Notes under the pieces: generated by a model
Told to the model about the DNA's origin: nothing
What the model saw: only the letters and a program-made list of their open reading frames with translations
Database searches by the model: none
Part shown: one piece after another, positions 56,901 through 64,000 of the stretch
Numbering within the stretch: the stretch's first letter is position 1
Layout: each line of letters begins with the position of its first letter
Program-made: the position numbers and the translations under genes
DNA from: an uncultured Odoribacter sp.
GTDB taxonomy: Bacteria > Bacteroidota > Bacteroidia > Bacteroidales > Marinifilaceae
Direction of reading: 5' to 3'
Length of the DNA: 64,000 nt
NCBI GenBank assembly: GCA_900544025.1
Contig: UQTM01000004.1
Span: 1 to 64,000 of the forward strand

Positions 56901-56952
56901 GGCTTCCGATCTATGGGATTATTAATGTTTCACAGTCCATAAATCGGAAGCC
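56901..56952 (-). other. Stable hairpin between argG and argC
   Basis: GGCTTCCGAT (56901-56910) pairs with ATCGGAAGCC (56943-56952), continuing after one mismatch with TATGG/CCATA. It lacks a T run, so it looks like an mRNA processing or stabilising hairpin instead of a terminator. Confidence 0.5.
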
Positions 56953-56971
56953 TTCAAATCAGATAGATATA

Positions 56972-58159
56972 TTACAAATCTTTATTCACAGCATTATAAA
57001 TTCTCAACGGCATCGAGAGAATACGGGTAAATCCTTTCACATCGTCGGCAGTCCACGCATTGTTCATCTCACCGTATTCTGCGAATCCGGAGTTCATCAG
57101 ATCGTGTTCCGACTGGATACCGATCAGCTCAAAATGGTAAGGACGCAACTGAATGAATACCTTTCCGCTCACATTCCGCTGGCTGTTTTCGAGAAATTTT
57201 TCAATATCACGCATCACCGGCTCGGAATACATAGCTTCATGCAAAAACATGCCATACCAGTTCCCCAACTGTTCTTTCCAATATTGCTGCCATTTGGTGA
57301 GAGTATGTTTCTCCAGCAACTCATGAGCCTTGATAATCAACATGGGAGCGGCAGCTTCAAATCCGACACGCCCTTTGATCCCCACAATCGTATCCCCCAC
57401 ATGGGTGTCCCGGCCGATAGCCCAGGCTGCCCCAATTTCTTCCAGCATATTGATTGCTTCGATCTTACTGATTTTTTTACCGTTCACCCCAACCACTTCA
57501 CCTTGCTCGAATTCGATCTCCAATTGTTCCGTTCCTTCTTTTTTCAACTGCGAAGGATAAGCGGTTTCCGGCAAATTCGTATGAGAATGCAACGTTTCCT
57601 TTCCTCCTACAGAAGTTCCCCACACCCCTTTGTTGATGGAATATTCCATTTTTTTCCAGTCGGAAGTCACTCCATGAGCCTTAAGATATTCGATTTCGGT
57701 TTCCCGCGACAGTTTCAGGTCACGCGTCGGAGTGATAACCTTGATTTCAGGAGCAAAAACGGCAAAACAAAGGTCGAAACGTACCTGATCGTTTCCTGCT
57801 CCGGTACTTCCGTGGGCGATATATTGCGCCCCGATCTCTTTGGCATAATTGACAATAGCCAATGCCTGAAACGTACGTTCCGAGCTGACAGAAATAGGAT
57901 AAGTCTTATTTCGCAACACATTACCGAAAACCATATAACGGATACATTTCTCATAATAATCGTCCGTTACATCCAGGTTTACATGTTTTTTCGCTCCTAA
58001 GAGATATGCCTTTTCTTCCACGGCCTTCAGTTCTTCTTTGCTGAAACCGCCGGTATTTGCCAGAGCCGTATATACTTCCAGCCCTAACTCTTCGCTCAGA
58101 TATTTCACGCAATACGAAGTGTCCAGTCCTCCGCTATACGCCAATACTACCTTTTCCAT
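56972..58159 (-). CDS. argG: Argininosuccinate synthase
   Basis: ArgG of 395 residues joins citrulline and aspartate with ATP. I use the ATG at 58157-58159 (MEKVVLAYSGGLDTSYC), since the PP-loop ATPase motif AYSGGLDTS normally lies within the first dozen residues; the 42 codons further up overlap the previous gene. Other signature blocks are IAHGSTGAGNDQVRFD and WAIGRDTHVGDTIVGIKGR. Second gene of the arginine operon, 46 bases after the acyltransferase gene. Confidence 0.95.
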   Translation of the reverse strand: MEKVVLAYSGGLDTSYCVKYLSEELGLEVYTALANTGGFSKEELKAVEEKAYLLGAKKHVNLDVTDDYYEKCIRYMVFGNVLRNKTYPISVSSERTFQALAIVNYAKEIGAQYIAHGSTGAGNDQVRFDLCFAVFAPEIKVITPTRDLKLSRETEIEYLKAHGVTSDWKKMEYSINKGVWGTSVGGKETLHSHTNLPETAYPSQLKKEGTEQLEIEFEQGEVVGVNGKKISKIEAINMLEEIGAAWAIGRDTHVGDTIVGIKGRVGFEAAAPMLIIKAHELLEKHTLTKWQQYWKEQLGNWYGMFLHEAMYSEPVMRDIEKFLENSQRNVSGKVFIQLRPYHFELIGIQSEHDLMNSGFAEYGEMNNAWTADDVKGFTRILSMPLRIYNAVNKDL

Positions 58160-58205
58160 TATTGATGATTTTGATTGATGATTTTTCTCACTTAGACTTC
58201 TTCCT

Positions 58206-58814
58206 TCAAGAAAGTTTTTTAAACAACCGGGCAATAGCCGATCTTTTTTGACTGACGTTTTGTAATTCTGCCTGACGTTTAGCAACAGCTTCCGGATCGT
58301 ACACCATTCCGGTACACAAACATTTCGTCATATTGGTACGCTGAAGGATATCGTAATTAACGCACGATTTACAACCGGCCCAGAATTGTTCGTCGTCGGT
58401 CAATTTGGCAAAAGTCACAGGCACATATCCCAGCTCCGTATTGATCCGCATAACCTGCTCTCCGGTAGTCAAACCGAAAAGTTTTGCATTCGGGAATTTT
58501 TTACGCGACAAGTCGAAAGCAGCTTTCTTAATCTTTTTAGCCACTCCCATACCCCGGTATGCAGGTTTCACGATCAAACCCGAATTTGCCACAAACTTCT
58601 CATGTCCCCATGACTCTACGTAGCAAAAGCCCACAAACTCGTCCCGGTTTAAAGCCAAAATAGCCTTACCTTGTTTTATTTTATCGGCGATGTATTCGTC
58701 GGTTCTCCGCGCGATACCGGTTCCTCTGGCTTTCGCAGCTTCGTCAATAGAGTCATTAATCGTGGTCACATACTTTAAATGCTCTTCTGAAGCAACCATA
58801 ACATCTATTTTCAT
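58206..58814 (-). CDS. GNAT acyltransferase at the head of the arginine operon (probable N-acylglutamate synthase)
   Basis: A GNAT-fold protein of 202 residues. Conserved acyl-CoA binding features are the FVANSGLIVKPAYRGMGVAKK loop region (Arg-Gly-x-Gly-x-Ala) and the preceding beta strand AILALNRDEFVGFCYVE. The first committed step of arginine synthesis (glutamate N-acylation) has no other candidate in the operon. This gene leads it, so the role is inferred from position; related Bacteroides proteins are thought to fill this step. The C-terminal ~50 residues carry a Cys cluster (AGCKSCVNYDI, KCLCTGMVYDP) that could bind a metal and is not part of the usual GNAT core. Confidence 0.75.
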   Translation of the reverse strand: MKIDVMVASEEHLKYVTTINDSIDEAAKARGTGIARRTDEYIADKIKQGKAILALNRDEFVGFCYVESWGHEKFVANSGLIVKPAYRGMGVAKKIKKAAFDLSRKKFPNAKLFGLTTGEQVMRINTELGYVPVTFAKLTDDEQFWAGCKSCVNYDILQRTNMTKCLCTGMVYDPEAVAKRQAELQNVSQKRSAIARLFKKLS

Positions 58815-58887
58815 TTCATTTCTGAATTAATCACCGGACAACAATTCTGCCGGTTAAAGTTATACATTTTAATTTCCTGCCTGAAAG

Positions 58888-58907
58888 TATCTATCATCGG
58901 ATAGATA
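58888..58907 (-). other. Leader hairpin of the arginine operon
   Basis: TATCTATC (58888-58895) and GATAGATA (58900-58907) form a perfect 8-bp stem with a tetraloop in the ~100-base leader between the predicted start of transcription and the acyltransferase gene. Confidence 0.4.
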
Positions 58908-58922
58908 AATCAAACAACGATA

Positions 58923-58955
58923 CAAAGATATGCATATTTATTTATTCAATGCAAA
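58923..58955 (-). promoter_or_regulatory. Promoter of the arginine operon
   Basis: On the minus strand TTTG (58955-58952), 21-base spacer, TATCTTTG (58930-58923). Both boxes match the Bacteroidetes consensus. It overlaps an inverted repeat. Confidence 0.65.
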
Positions 58956-58965
58956 TAAATATGCA
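58931..58965. promoter_or_regulatory. ArgR-type operator overlapping the arginine promoter
   Basis: TGCATATTTATT (58931-58942) and AATAAATATGCA (58954-58965) are a perfect 12-bp inverted repeat 11 bases apart, covering the spacer and -33 box of the promoter. Further TATGCA/TGCATA hexamers follow at 58982-58987, 59029-59034 and 59056-59061. AT-rich TGCATA-type dyads resemble arginine repressor boxes; the regulator gene itself is not in the window. The rest of the 412-base gap up to 59226 shows no gene. Confidence 0.55.
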
Positions 58966-59226
58966 GTTATTTTTATTAAAATATGCAATCATTCCAGCAA
59001 AATTAAATATTTAACACTTTAAAACGATTGCATAATTATTCTAAAATGCAATTTTTATGCAAAAAACAACTTTCTATCCATACAACACCCACAACCAGAG
59101 AAAAGGCAGCTTTACTTAATCTAACTTCTGATAGAGATAGCAAATTCCTTTTATTTTACTCTATCCCGTATCCCGCCTCAAAACTTTTTGAAGAATTCCG
59201 ACGTTAGAGCATAAAAATAAACGGTC

Positions 59227-59949
59227 ATGAAAACTTTTACTTTCTTATTCCTTTTTGCTATTTTATGCACAACGGGTGCGAAGAGTCAAAAAACAATAAA
59301 GGGTTCAGGATATATTCTCACTCAGCAACGGGAAGTACCTGTATATAATAGTATAGAAGTAAACGGTCCTCTCCGCATCTTCGCAACACCCGACGAATTA
59401 CGTCCGGTAATCATCGAAGCCGACAATAATCTATTTCCCTATATCAAAACAGAAGTCAGGCACGACACCCTGCGAATGTTTATCGACCGGGAAGTATATA
59501 TCGAAACCTTCGCAGTAATGAATATCTTTCTCAGCATCCCCAATATCTCAAGCCTGAAAGTTGAAAACGGAGCAAACATAGACGGCAGCCGCACTCCCTG
59601 GAAAAATAAAGCTACGACCATCAAAGCTTATCCCAATACCCGGATCAAATGGTATATCGACACCCCTATGCTAAATCTGACAGCCGAAGGAAATACCGTA
59701 ATCACATTAAACGGGAATGCAGATACATTCAACCTAAGTCTGGAACAAGGGGGATTACTGGCTGCCAGCGAACTAAAGACGAAGCAGGCCACCGTCACAA
59801 TCAGCGGAATGTCTTCTAAAGCGACAATCGATGTTTCCGGCTCTATCAGTTACGACCTGTCTCAAAAAGGAAGACTGATCTATAAAGGAACTCCCCAAAT
59901 ATTAAAAGCAAATATTTCTTCCGGCGCGAAAGTAAATCAAAGAAAATAA
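59227..59949 (+). CDS. Secreted DUF2807 (head GIN domain) protein
   Basis: An exported protein of 240 residues. The signal peptide (FTFLFLFAILCTTGAKSQ) is followed by a beta-helical DUF2807 domain. Typical is the opening IKGSGYILTQQREVPVYNSIEVNGPLRI with repeated short strands ending in -I-V or -L-I, and LNGNADTFNLSLEQGG toward the end. DUF2807 proteins are periplasmic or surface beta-helix proteins, often beside ECF sigma/anti-sigma or TPR-type regulators; their role is unknown. It lies 167 bases upstream of a TPR regulator gene on the same strand. Confidence 0.8.
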   Translation: MKTFTFLFLFAILCTTGAKSQKTIKGSGYILTQQREVPVYNSIEVNGPLRIFATPDELRPVIIEADNNLFPYIKTEVRHDTLRMFIDREVYIETFAVMNIFLSIPNISSLKVENGANIDGSRTPWKNKATTIKAYPNTRIKWYIDTPMLNLTAEGNTVITLNGNADTFNLSLEQGGLLAASELKTKQATVTISGMSSKATIDVSGSISYDLSQKGRLIYKGTPQILKANISSGAKVNQRK

Positions 59950-60063
59950 AAGTGATTTTTCTTTCTATCGTTTTTCATTGAACAACAGATATATTAACAA
60001 TATTATTTCACAGGAAATACAAATAGAAAAATTATTTTCTTTAGAAAAGTGACATAGAAAAAT

Positions 60064-60095
60064 ATTGATATTTTGTTAAAGTTAATATATGTTTG
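60064..60095 (+). promoter_or_regulatory. Promoter of the TPR regulator gene
   Basis: ATTG (60064-60067), 20-base spacer, TATGTTTG (60088-60095), with the -7 box perfect and one mismatch at -33. The start of transcription would be near 60101, close to the ATG at 60117. Confidence 0.45.
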
Positions 60096-60111
60096 CACTA
60101 AATAAGTGCAA
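60093..60111. promoter_or_regulatory. Palindrome at the transcription start of the TPR regulator gene
   Basis: TTGCACT (60093-60099) and AGTGCAA (60105-60111) are a perfect 7-bp inverted repeat with a 5-base loop, overlapping the -7 box and the predicted start and ending 5 bases before the ATG. Confidence 0.4.
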
Positions 60112-60116
60112 GCATC

Positions 60117-61772
60117 ATGTATAAATTCTTATTATTGATTTTTAATTTATTTCTATTTATATCCTGCCAAACTACCCGGAATGACTATGCCTCTCAGCTT
60201 CTTGAATTAGACGAAGCCATGGAACGACAACCCGAATATGTCCTGGACAGCCTGGACAAAATAAATGTGGCCCATTTGCAAAAAGCAGAAAAAGCCTACT
60301 ACTTTTTACTTCATGCCGCAGCAAACGATAAAAACCTGACCTATACCTCCCAGGATTCGACATTGCTATTCTCCAAAAAATATTACGAAAGTGCTTTAGA
60401 CCGTTACAATTTAGCACGTACCCTATACTATTTGTCCAAACTTTCCCAACGCCAAAATAAAAAAGAGGTCGCCTACGATTTACTGAAACAGGCCGAACTC
60501 AATTTGAAAAAAGACGACCAGCCTTCCCCGCATCTGGAGGGGTTGATATATTATCAATTAGCACGTTTACAAAACAACCAAAGTAACTTGCCGGAAGCCG
60601 AGCATTATTTAGAAAAAGCATTGCAAAATTTTTTAATAGTCCGGGACACGATATCGGCCGTACACGCTTTAAAATTACTAAGCCAAATCACCACGAACAA
60701 AAAAGAATACTCAAAAGCCAGGGAATATCTGAATCAGGGGCTGGAACTATTAAACGATGTAGAGGAAACGGATAACCTAAAAGTAAATGAAGTAAAAACG
60801 GGAATACTGAATTCCTTGAGCATTCTATACAGAAACATTTCGGATATCCCTAACGCCTTGGAGTATGCAAGAAAATGCCTAACGATATCCTCGCAAAGCG
60901 ATCAAGGGATTCTTTCTTCCTATTATCACAGTATGGTATCGGCTTTCCTGAAACAAAACCAATTAGACAGCGCAAAACACTACTGTTTTTTAATGGTAGA
61001 GGCTGCACAGAACGGAAACAAGATCATCAACACCATAAACGGTTATAAACTACTTGCTCAAATCGCACAAAGAGAAGGCAACTACCAGGAAGCATGTTCT
61101 TACTGGAACCAATTCAATATTTATAAAGACAGCCTGAATGAAAATACAAACAAAAGCCTCACCATTGAATTGGATAAAAAATACAATCTCGCCGAAAAAG
61201 AGAAGCAGCTATTAAAGTCAGAAAACGCAAAACTCCGTTCCTATGTCTTCATTTCATTGATCATCATTTTTCTCCTGTTGATCTCGATCCCGTTATATCA
61301 CCGTCATCGCAAGTTAAAAACAGATTACAAACAATTGTCGGAAACCGTTAAACATACGGAATGGGGCTTTTCGGTAACTAAGGAGTTAATTGCAACGAAC
61401 AACCTTGTTTACGATGAACTCGAACGCATATTGAACCGTTACCGGGTTGAAAACGTTAATTCAGAGATATACAACCGTTTCCAGGATGCTTTTATCCGGC
61501 AAAAATCAAATTATTCCAGCCGCCTGATCTCGATTTTAACCGACTTCGACCAAGCTTTTATCAAAAAATTTCAAAAGCTTTTTCCACAATTCAGTTCTGA
61601 CGACACGCTCATGGCCGCCATGATCCGGCATCATTGGAAAGTAACCGATATTGCCGCCGTATTCCACGTTTCATCGGAGGCGATTCGAAAGAGGAAATCA
61701 AGGCTTGCCAAGAAAATATCCACCAAACTCAAAAACAAGATCGATTTGGACGAATATTTAAATAAAATATAA
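60117..61772 (+). CDS. Membrane TPR protein with C-terminal helix-turn-helix
   Basis: A protein of 551 residues typical of a Bacteroidetes regulator class. The N-terminus is a lipoprotein-like signal with Cys17 (LFLFISCQTT). Residues ~35-360 are tetratricopeptide-type helix pairs (LARLQNNQSNLPEAEHYLEK, KAREYLNQGLELL). A membrane helix follows at ~377-396 (ISLIIIFLLLISIPLY), with coiled coil on both sides. The last ~70 residues look like a LuxR-type helix-turn-helix (VTDIAAVFHVSSEAIRKRKS). It may read a periplasmic state and act directly on DNA as a one-component membrane regulator. Its neighbour encodes a DUF3244 protein, a frequent partner. Confidence 0.85.
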   Translation: MYKFLLLIFNLFLFISCQTTRNDYASQLLELDEAMERQPEYVLDSLDKINVAHLQKAEKAYYFLLHAAANDKNLTYTSQDSTLLFSKKYYESALDRYNLARTLYYLSKLSQRQNKKEVAYDLLKQAELNLKKDDQPSPHLEGLIYYQLARLQNNQSNLPEAEHYLEKALQNFLIVRDTISAVHALKLLSQITTNKKEYSKAREYLNQGLELLNDVEETDNLKVNEVKTGILNSLSILYRNISDIPNALEYARKCLTISSQSDQGILSSYYHSMVSAFLKQNQLDSAKHYCFLMVEAAQNGNKIINTINGYKLLAQIAQREGNYQEACSYWNQFNIYKDSLNENTNKSLTIELDKKYNLAEKEKQLLKSENAKLRSYVFISLIIIFLLLISIPLYHRHRKLKTDYKQLSETVKHTEWGFSVTKELIATNNLVYDELERILNRYRVENVNSEIYNRFQDAFIRQKSNYSSRLISILTDFDQAFIKKFQKLFPQFSSDDTLMAAMIRHHWKVTDIAAVFHVSSEAIRKRKSRLAKKISTKLKNKIDLDEYLNKI

Positions 61773-61933
61773 AGGAACGTTTCATTTTTCACGTAAAAAT
61801 GAATCCATTTTTAGAAAAAACAAAAAAAATAAAAATATGTCCCCTGAAACAACATCATATAAACAATTAATTTTCAATAAACTAATATCAACAATAATAA
61901 TAATTTGTCCACGTCATTGTCCGGCCATTTTAT

Positions 61934-61965
61934 TTTGAAATAGCACATCGGACGCTTTAAATTTG
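61934..61965 (+). promoter_or_regulatory. Promoter of the DUF3244 gene
   Basis: TTTG (61934-61937), 20-base spacer, TAAATTTG (61958-61965), a perfect match to the Bacteroidetes consensus 26 bases before the ATG. Confidence 0.65.
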
Positions 61966-61991
61966 TTACAAATCACCTAAAACATAAAACC

Positions 61992-62381
61992 ATGATGAAA
62001 ATTAAATTAATGATCTTGATGTTGGGTCTATTCTTTGCTGCACCTGTTATGACATACGCACAATACACAGATGAAGATTTAGAATACCAAGGTGGAAATT
62101 CAGACGATGAAGAATTCGGCCCTGTATCTTTAGATCCGGAAGTGGTCAGCGGATCGATTTCCTATGCTGAAGGAAAAATCACTAATACATTCTTATGCAA
62201 TCTGGGGACTGTAAATGTATGGATCGTAGATGAAAAGGGGTTACTGTATATCAGTGAAGAAATAAACACGACAGAACAAGCTGTGCAAGAAATCGACATA
62301 AAAGAACTCCCGGCACAAAAATATAAGATCGTTTGTTTTACGCCCGAAGGGAAATATTACGCCACATTTGAAATTAAATAA
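61992..62381 (+). CDS. Secreted DUF3244-type small protein
   Basis: An exported protein of 129 residues. The signal peptide ends near MTYAQ (residue ~24). An acidic linker (YTDEDLEYQGGNSDDEE) precedes a ~85-residue beta-sandwich-like domain with the pattern of DUF3244: NLGTVNVWIVDEKGLLYISEE and LPAQKYKIVCFTPEGKYYATF. These proteins are very common in Bacteroidales next to TPR/HTH regulators; function is unknown. Its own strong promoter suggests high, independent expression. Confidence 0.75.
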   Translation: MMKIKLMILMLGLFFAAPVMTYAQYTDEDLEYQGGNSDDEEFGPVSLDPEVVSGSISYAEGKITNTFLCNLGTVNVWIVDEKGLLYISEEINTTEQAVQEIDIKELPAQKYKIVCFTPEGKYYATFEIK

Positions 62382-62400
62382 TTATTTCTATTAAGATTTT

Positions 62401-62511
62401 GGTCGAGAGACCCATGCGTGGAAGAATCCACATCACTAAACTAAATTGAAACGAGTCGGTATGACACTCCCAAGTCACATGCCGACAATTAAAAAAGCGA
62501 TTTTTCGCTTT
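62401..62511 (+). other. Hairpin-rich intergenic segment, candidate structured RNA
   Basis: Four stems stand in a row: GGTC-GAGA-GACC (62401-62412), GTGGA-AGAA-TCCAC (62418-62431), GTCGGTATG with CATGCCGAC (62455-62486, one G-T pair), and AAAGCGA with TCGCTTT (62494-62511). A wider repeat CTGTAGAGG/CCTCTACAG spans 62512-62589. The ~395-base gap holds no convincing gene, so this may be a 3' UTR element, terminator cluster or small RNA. Confidence 0.4.
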
Positions 62512-62776
62512 CTGTAGAGGGGAACTATTGATTTTCACGATAGAATTCTCACCAAGCTTTTTTCTAAGAAACAATATTTTCCTCTACAGTTTTTATTTTT
62601 ATTCTTCCTTTCTTTCCTTTTCATACACAGGTAAAATCTTACCGGATAAAACTTTTCTCCTTTCAACACATTACCTCCTATCAAGGATTAATTGATTTTT
62701 TAAAAGAAAAAAAGAAATAAGACGGTAAAACAATTTTAACTTTGTGTCAATTGTAAAAATCATAACCGCATAGAAT

Positions 62777-64000
62777 ATGAAACATTTTCTTTTTCTTCTA
62801 TTTCTTCTCCCGCTAACATTCTCGTTACGGGCCACGGAAACGCGCCTTTTGCGTTTTCCCCATATAAACGGGGATCAGGTCGTATTTTCTTATGCAGGTG
62901 ATCTGTATTCGGTTCAAACAAACGGCGGTACAGCACGCAAGCTCACCTCGCACATAGGCTACGAGATGTTTCCCCGTATCTCTCCGGACGGAAAATACAT
63001 TGCTTTCACCGGGCAATACGACGGGAATACGGAAATCTTCGTCATCCCTTCGACAGGAGGAGAACCCAAACGCCTCACTTTTTCAGCCACATTGAACCGG
63101 GACGATCTCGGCGACCGGATGGGGCCGAACAACATCGTCATAGGCTGGACCCCCGATAGCAAAAATATTCTGTATAGAACCCGACAATATACCTTTAACG
63201 ATTTCACCGGACAACTTATGACGGTTCCGGTAGAAGGGGGAGAATCCCACGAAATACCGTTAAAAAACGGAGGTTTCGCCTCTTACTCCCCGGACGGGAA
63301 AAAGTTGGCCTATAATTATATCTTTCGTGAATTCCGTACCTGGAAAAGATATCAGGGCGGTATGGCAGACGACATCCGTATCTTTGATTTCGATACGAAA
63401 AAATCAGAGAAAATCACGGATAATACCCGGCAGGATGTATTTCCCATGTGGGCACCCGATGGAAATGAAATTTATTTTATCTCCGACCGCGACAATGTCA
63501 TGAATTTGTATGTTTACACTGTAAATACAAAAGAAACGAAACAACTCACCCACTACAAAGATTACGATATAAAATTTCCGGCAATGGGCGGAGATCAGAT
63601 CGTATATGAATACGGAGGCTACATTTACCGCTTCGATACCAAAACCAAGCAGGCTTCCAAAATAGAAATCGATATTGAAAACGATCAAAATTGGGCACGC
63701 CCGGAATGGAAAGATGTAAGCAGGCAAATCAGCAGCATCGATATATCACCGAACGGCGAACGCGTCCTGGTTACAGCGAGAGGGGACGTATTCTCACTGC
63801 CGGCAAAAAACGGAATCACTTATAACTTAACCAATTCTTCGGATGCCAACGACAAACTCGGACAATGGTCGCCGGACGGCAAACAAATCGCCTATATTTC
63901 CGATAAAAACGGAGAATTCAACCTTTGGTTACGGGATGTCGCTACCGGAGAAGAGAAAATGCTGACGAAAGACCTGAAAACTTATATTTTCGATTTTACG
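62777..64000 (+). CDS. Tricorn-protease-like S41 peptidase, N-terminal part
   Basis: The first 408 residues of a large secreted protein that runs past the window end. A signal peptide (~1-22, LFLLFLLPLTFSLRA) is followed by beta-propeller repeats of the TolB/WD40-like type: GGTARKLTSHIGYEMFPRIS, SPDGKYIAFTGQYDGNTEIF, WAPDGNEIYFISDRDN and SPDGKQIAYISDKNGEFNLW. This N-terminal layout fits tricorn-type peptidases, whose PDZ and S41 protease domains would lie downstream. Expected substrate is oligopeptide, in the periplasm. The start is ATG 62777-62779. A TAACTTTG -7-like box lies ~38 bases upstream. Confidence 0.85.
   Translation, partial: MKHFLFLLFLLPLTFSLRATETRLLRFPHINGDQVVFSYAGDLYSVQTNGGTARKLTSHIGYEMFPRISPDGKYIAFTGQYDGNTEIFVIPSTGGEPKRLTFSATLNRDDLGDRMGPNNIVIGWTPDSKNILYRTRQYTFNDFTGQLMTVPVEGGESHEIPLKNGGFASYSPDGKKLAYNYIFREFRTWKRYQGGMADDIRIFDFDTKKSEKITDNTRQDVFPMWAPDGNEIYFISDRDNVMNLYVYTVNTKETKQLTHYKDYDIKFPAMGGDQIVYEYGGYIYRFDTKTKQASKIEIDIENDQNWARPEWKDVSRQISSIDISPNGERVLVTARGDVFSLPAKNGITYNLTNSSDANDKLGQWSPDGKQIAYISDKNGEFNLWLRDVATGEEKMLTKDLKTYIFDFT

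Noticed and set aside
57104..58000. 298-codon plus-strand frame opposite argG
   Set aside because: Antisense shadow of a well-conserved argininosuccinate synthase; no domain or signal.
62413..62450. Mini-frame starting ATGCGTGGAAGA in the hairpin-rich gap
   Set aside because: Eleven codons only, overlapping a hairpin; no support for translation.
1..64000. CRISPR arrays, insertion sequences, prophage genes
   Set aside because: No spaced direct-repeat array, transposase, integrase or phage structural gene was seen on reading through the window.

Overview
The window is chromosomal DNA from a member of the Bacteroidota, order Bacteroidales. Evidence for this is the RprX/RprY two-component pair, promoters of the TTTG-N19-21-TAnnTTTG type instead of Shine-Dalgarno-led genes, a complete Bacteroidales-style arginine operon, a TolQ/ExbB - small membrane protein - ExbD - ExbD cluster, DUF3244 and DUF2807 exported proteins, and secreted GH2 and GH20 glycosidases. 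A species cannot be fixed from the sequence alone; Odoribacteraceae or a near relative is a guess. No insertion sequence, prophage, integrase, CRISPR array or rRNA was seen, so most of the window looks like stable core genome.

Layout. 0-9.7 kb: the start of a MenA-type prenyltransferase (cut by the window edge), a TlpA-like lipoprotein, malic enzyme, RpiB, RprY/RprX, RuvB and a DMT exporter. 9.7-11.7 kb: an AAA/ABC-type ATPase followed by a DUF4435 (TOPRIM-like) protein under one good promoter, which resembles the two-gene PARIS anti-phage system. 11.8-15.1 kb: a small DUF486 membrane protein and a Ktr/Trk potassium uptake pair. 15.1-21 kb: a 29-codon fossil of an Xre regulator, pgk, then aroB-aroA-AspT/YidE-like transporter-tadA. 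21-28 kb: dprA, GH20 hexosaminidase, gdhA, tatD-family nuclease, type I asparaginase. 28-30.5 kb: the proton-channel energy-transduction operon. 30.5-35 kb: tRNA-Arg(CCG) and a large GH2 beta-galactosidase. 35-39 kb: a hybrid histidine kinase and a convergent NtrC-type regulator that overlap by 11 bases.

39-50.5 kb is a second regulatory island. A five-gene MacAB-TolC-like export operon (outer membrane factor, adaptor, FtsX permease, ATPase, FtsX permease) is transcribed away from an NtrC-type regulator and its kinase. The divergent intergenic region holds three 17-bp TGTC-N9-GACA-like elements, a sigma54-like -24/-12 element for the export operon and a housekeeping promoter for the regulator, which together suggest a self-contained circuit.

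51.2-58.8 kb is a seven-gene arginine operon (acyltransferase, argG, argC, argD, argB, an argE-like deacylase, argH) that ends in a clear terminator. It starts at a promoter embedded in a 12-bp inverted repeat, which fits repression by an ArgR-type protein. 59-64 kb: a DUF2807 protein, a TPR membrane protein with a C-terminal helix-turn-helix, a DUF3244 protein, a hairpin-rich intergenic stretch, and the 5' part of a tricorn-protease-like gene that runs off the window.
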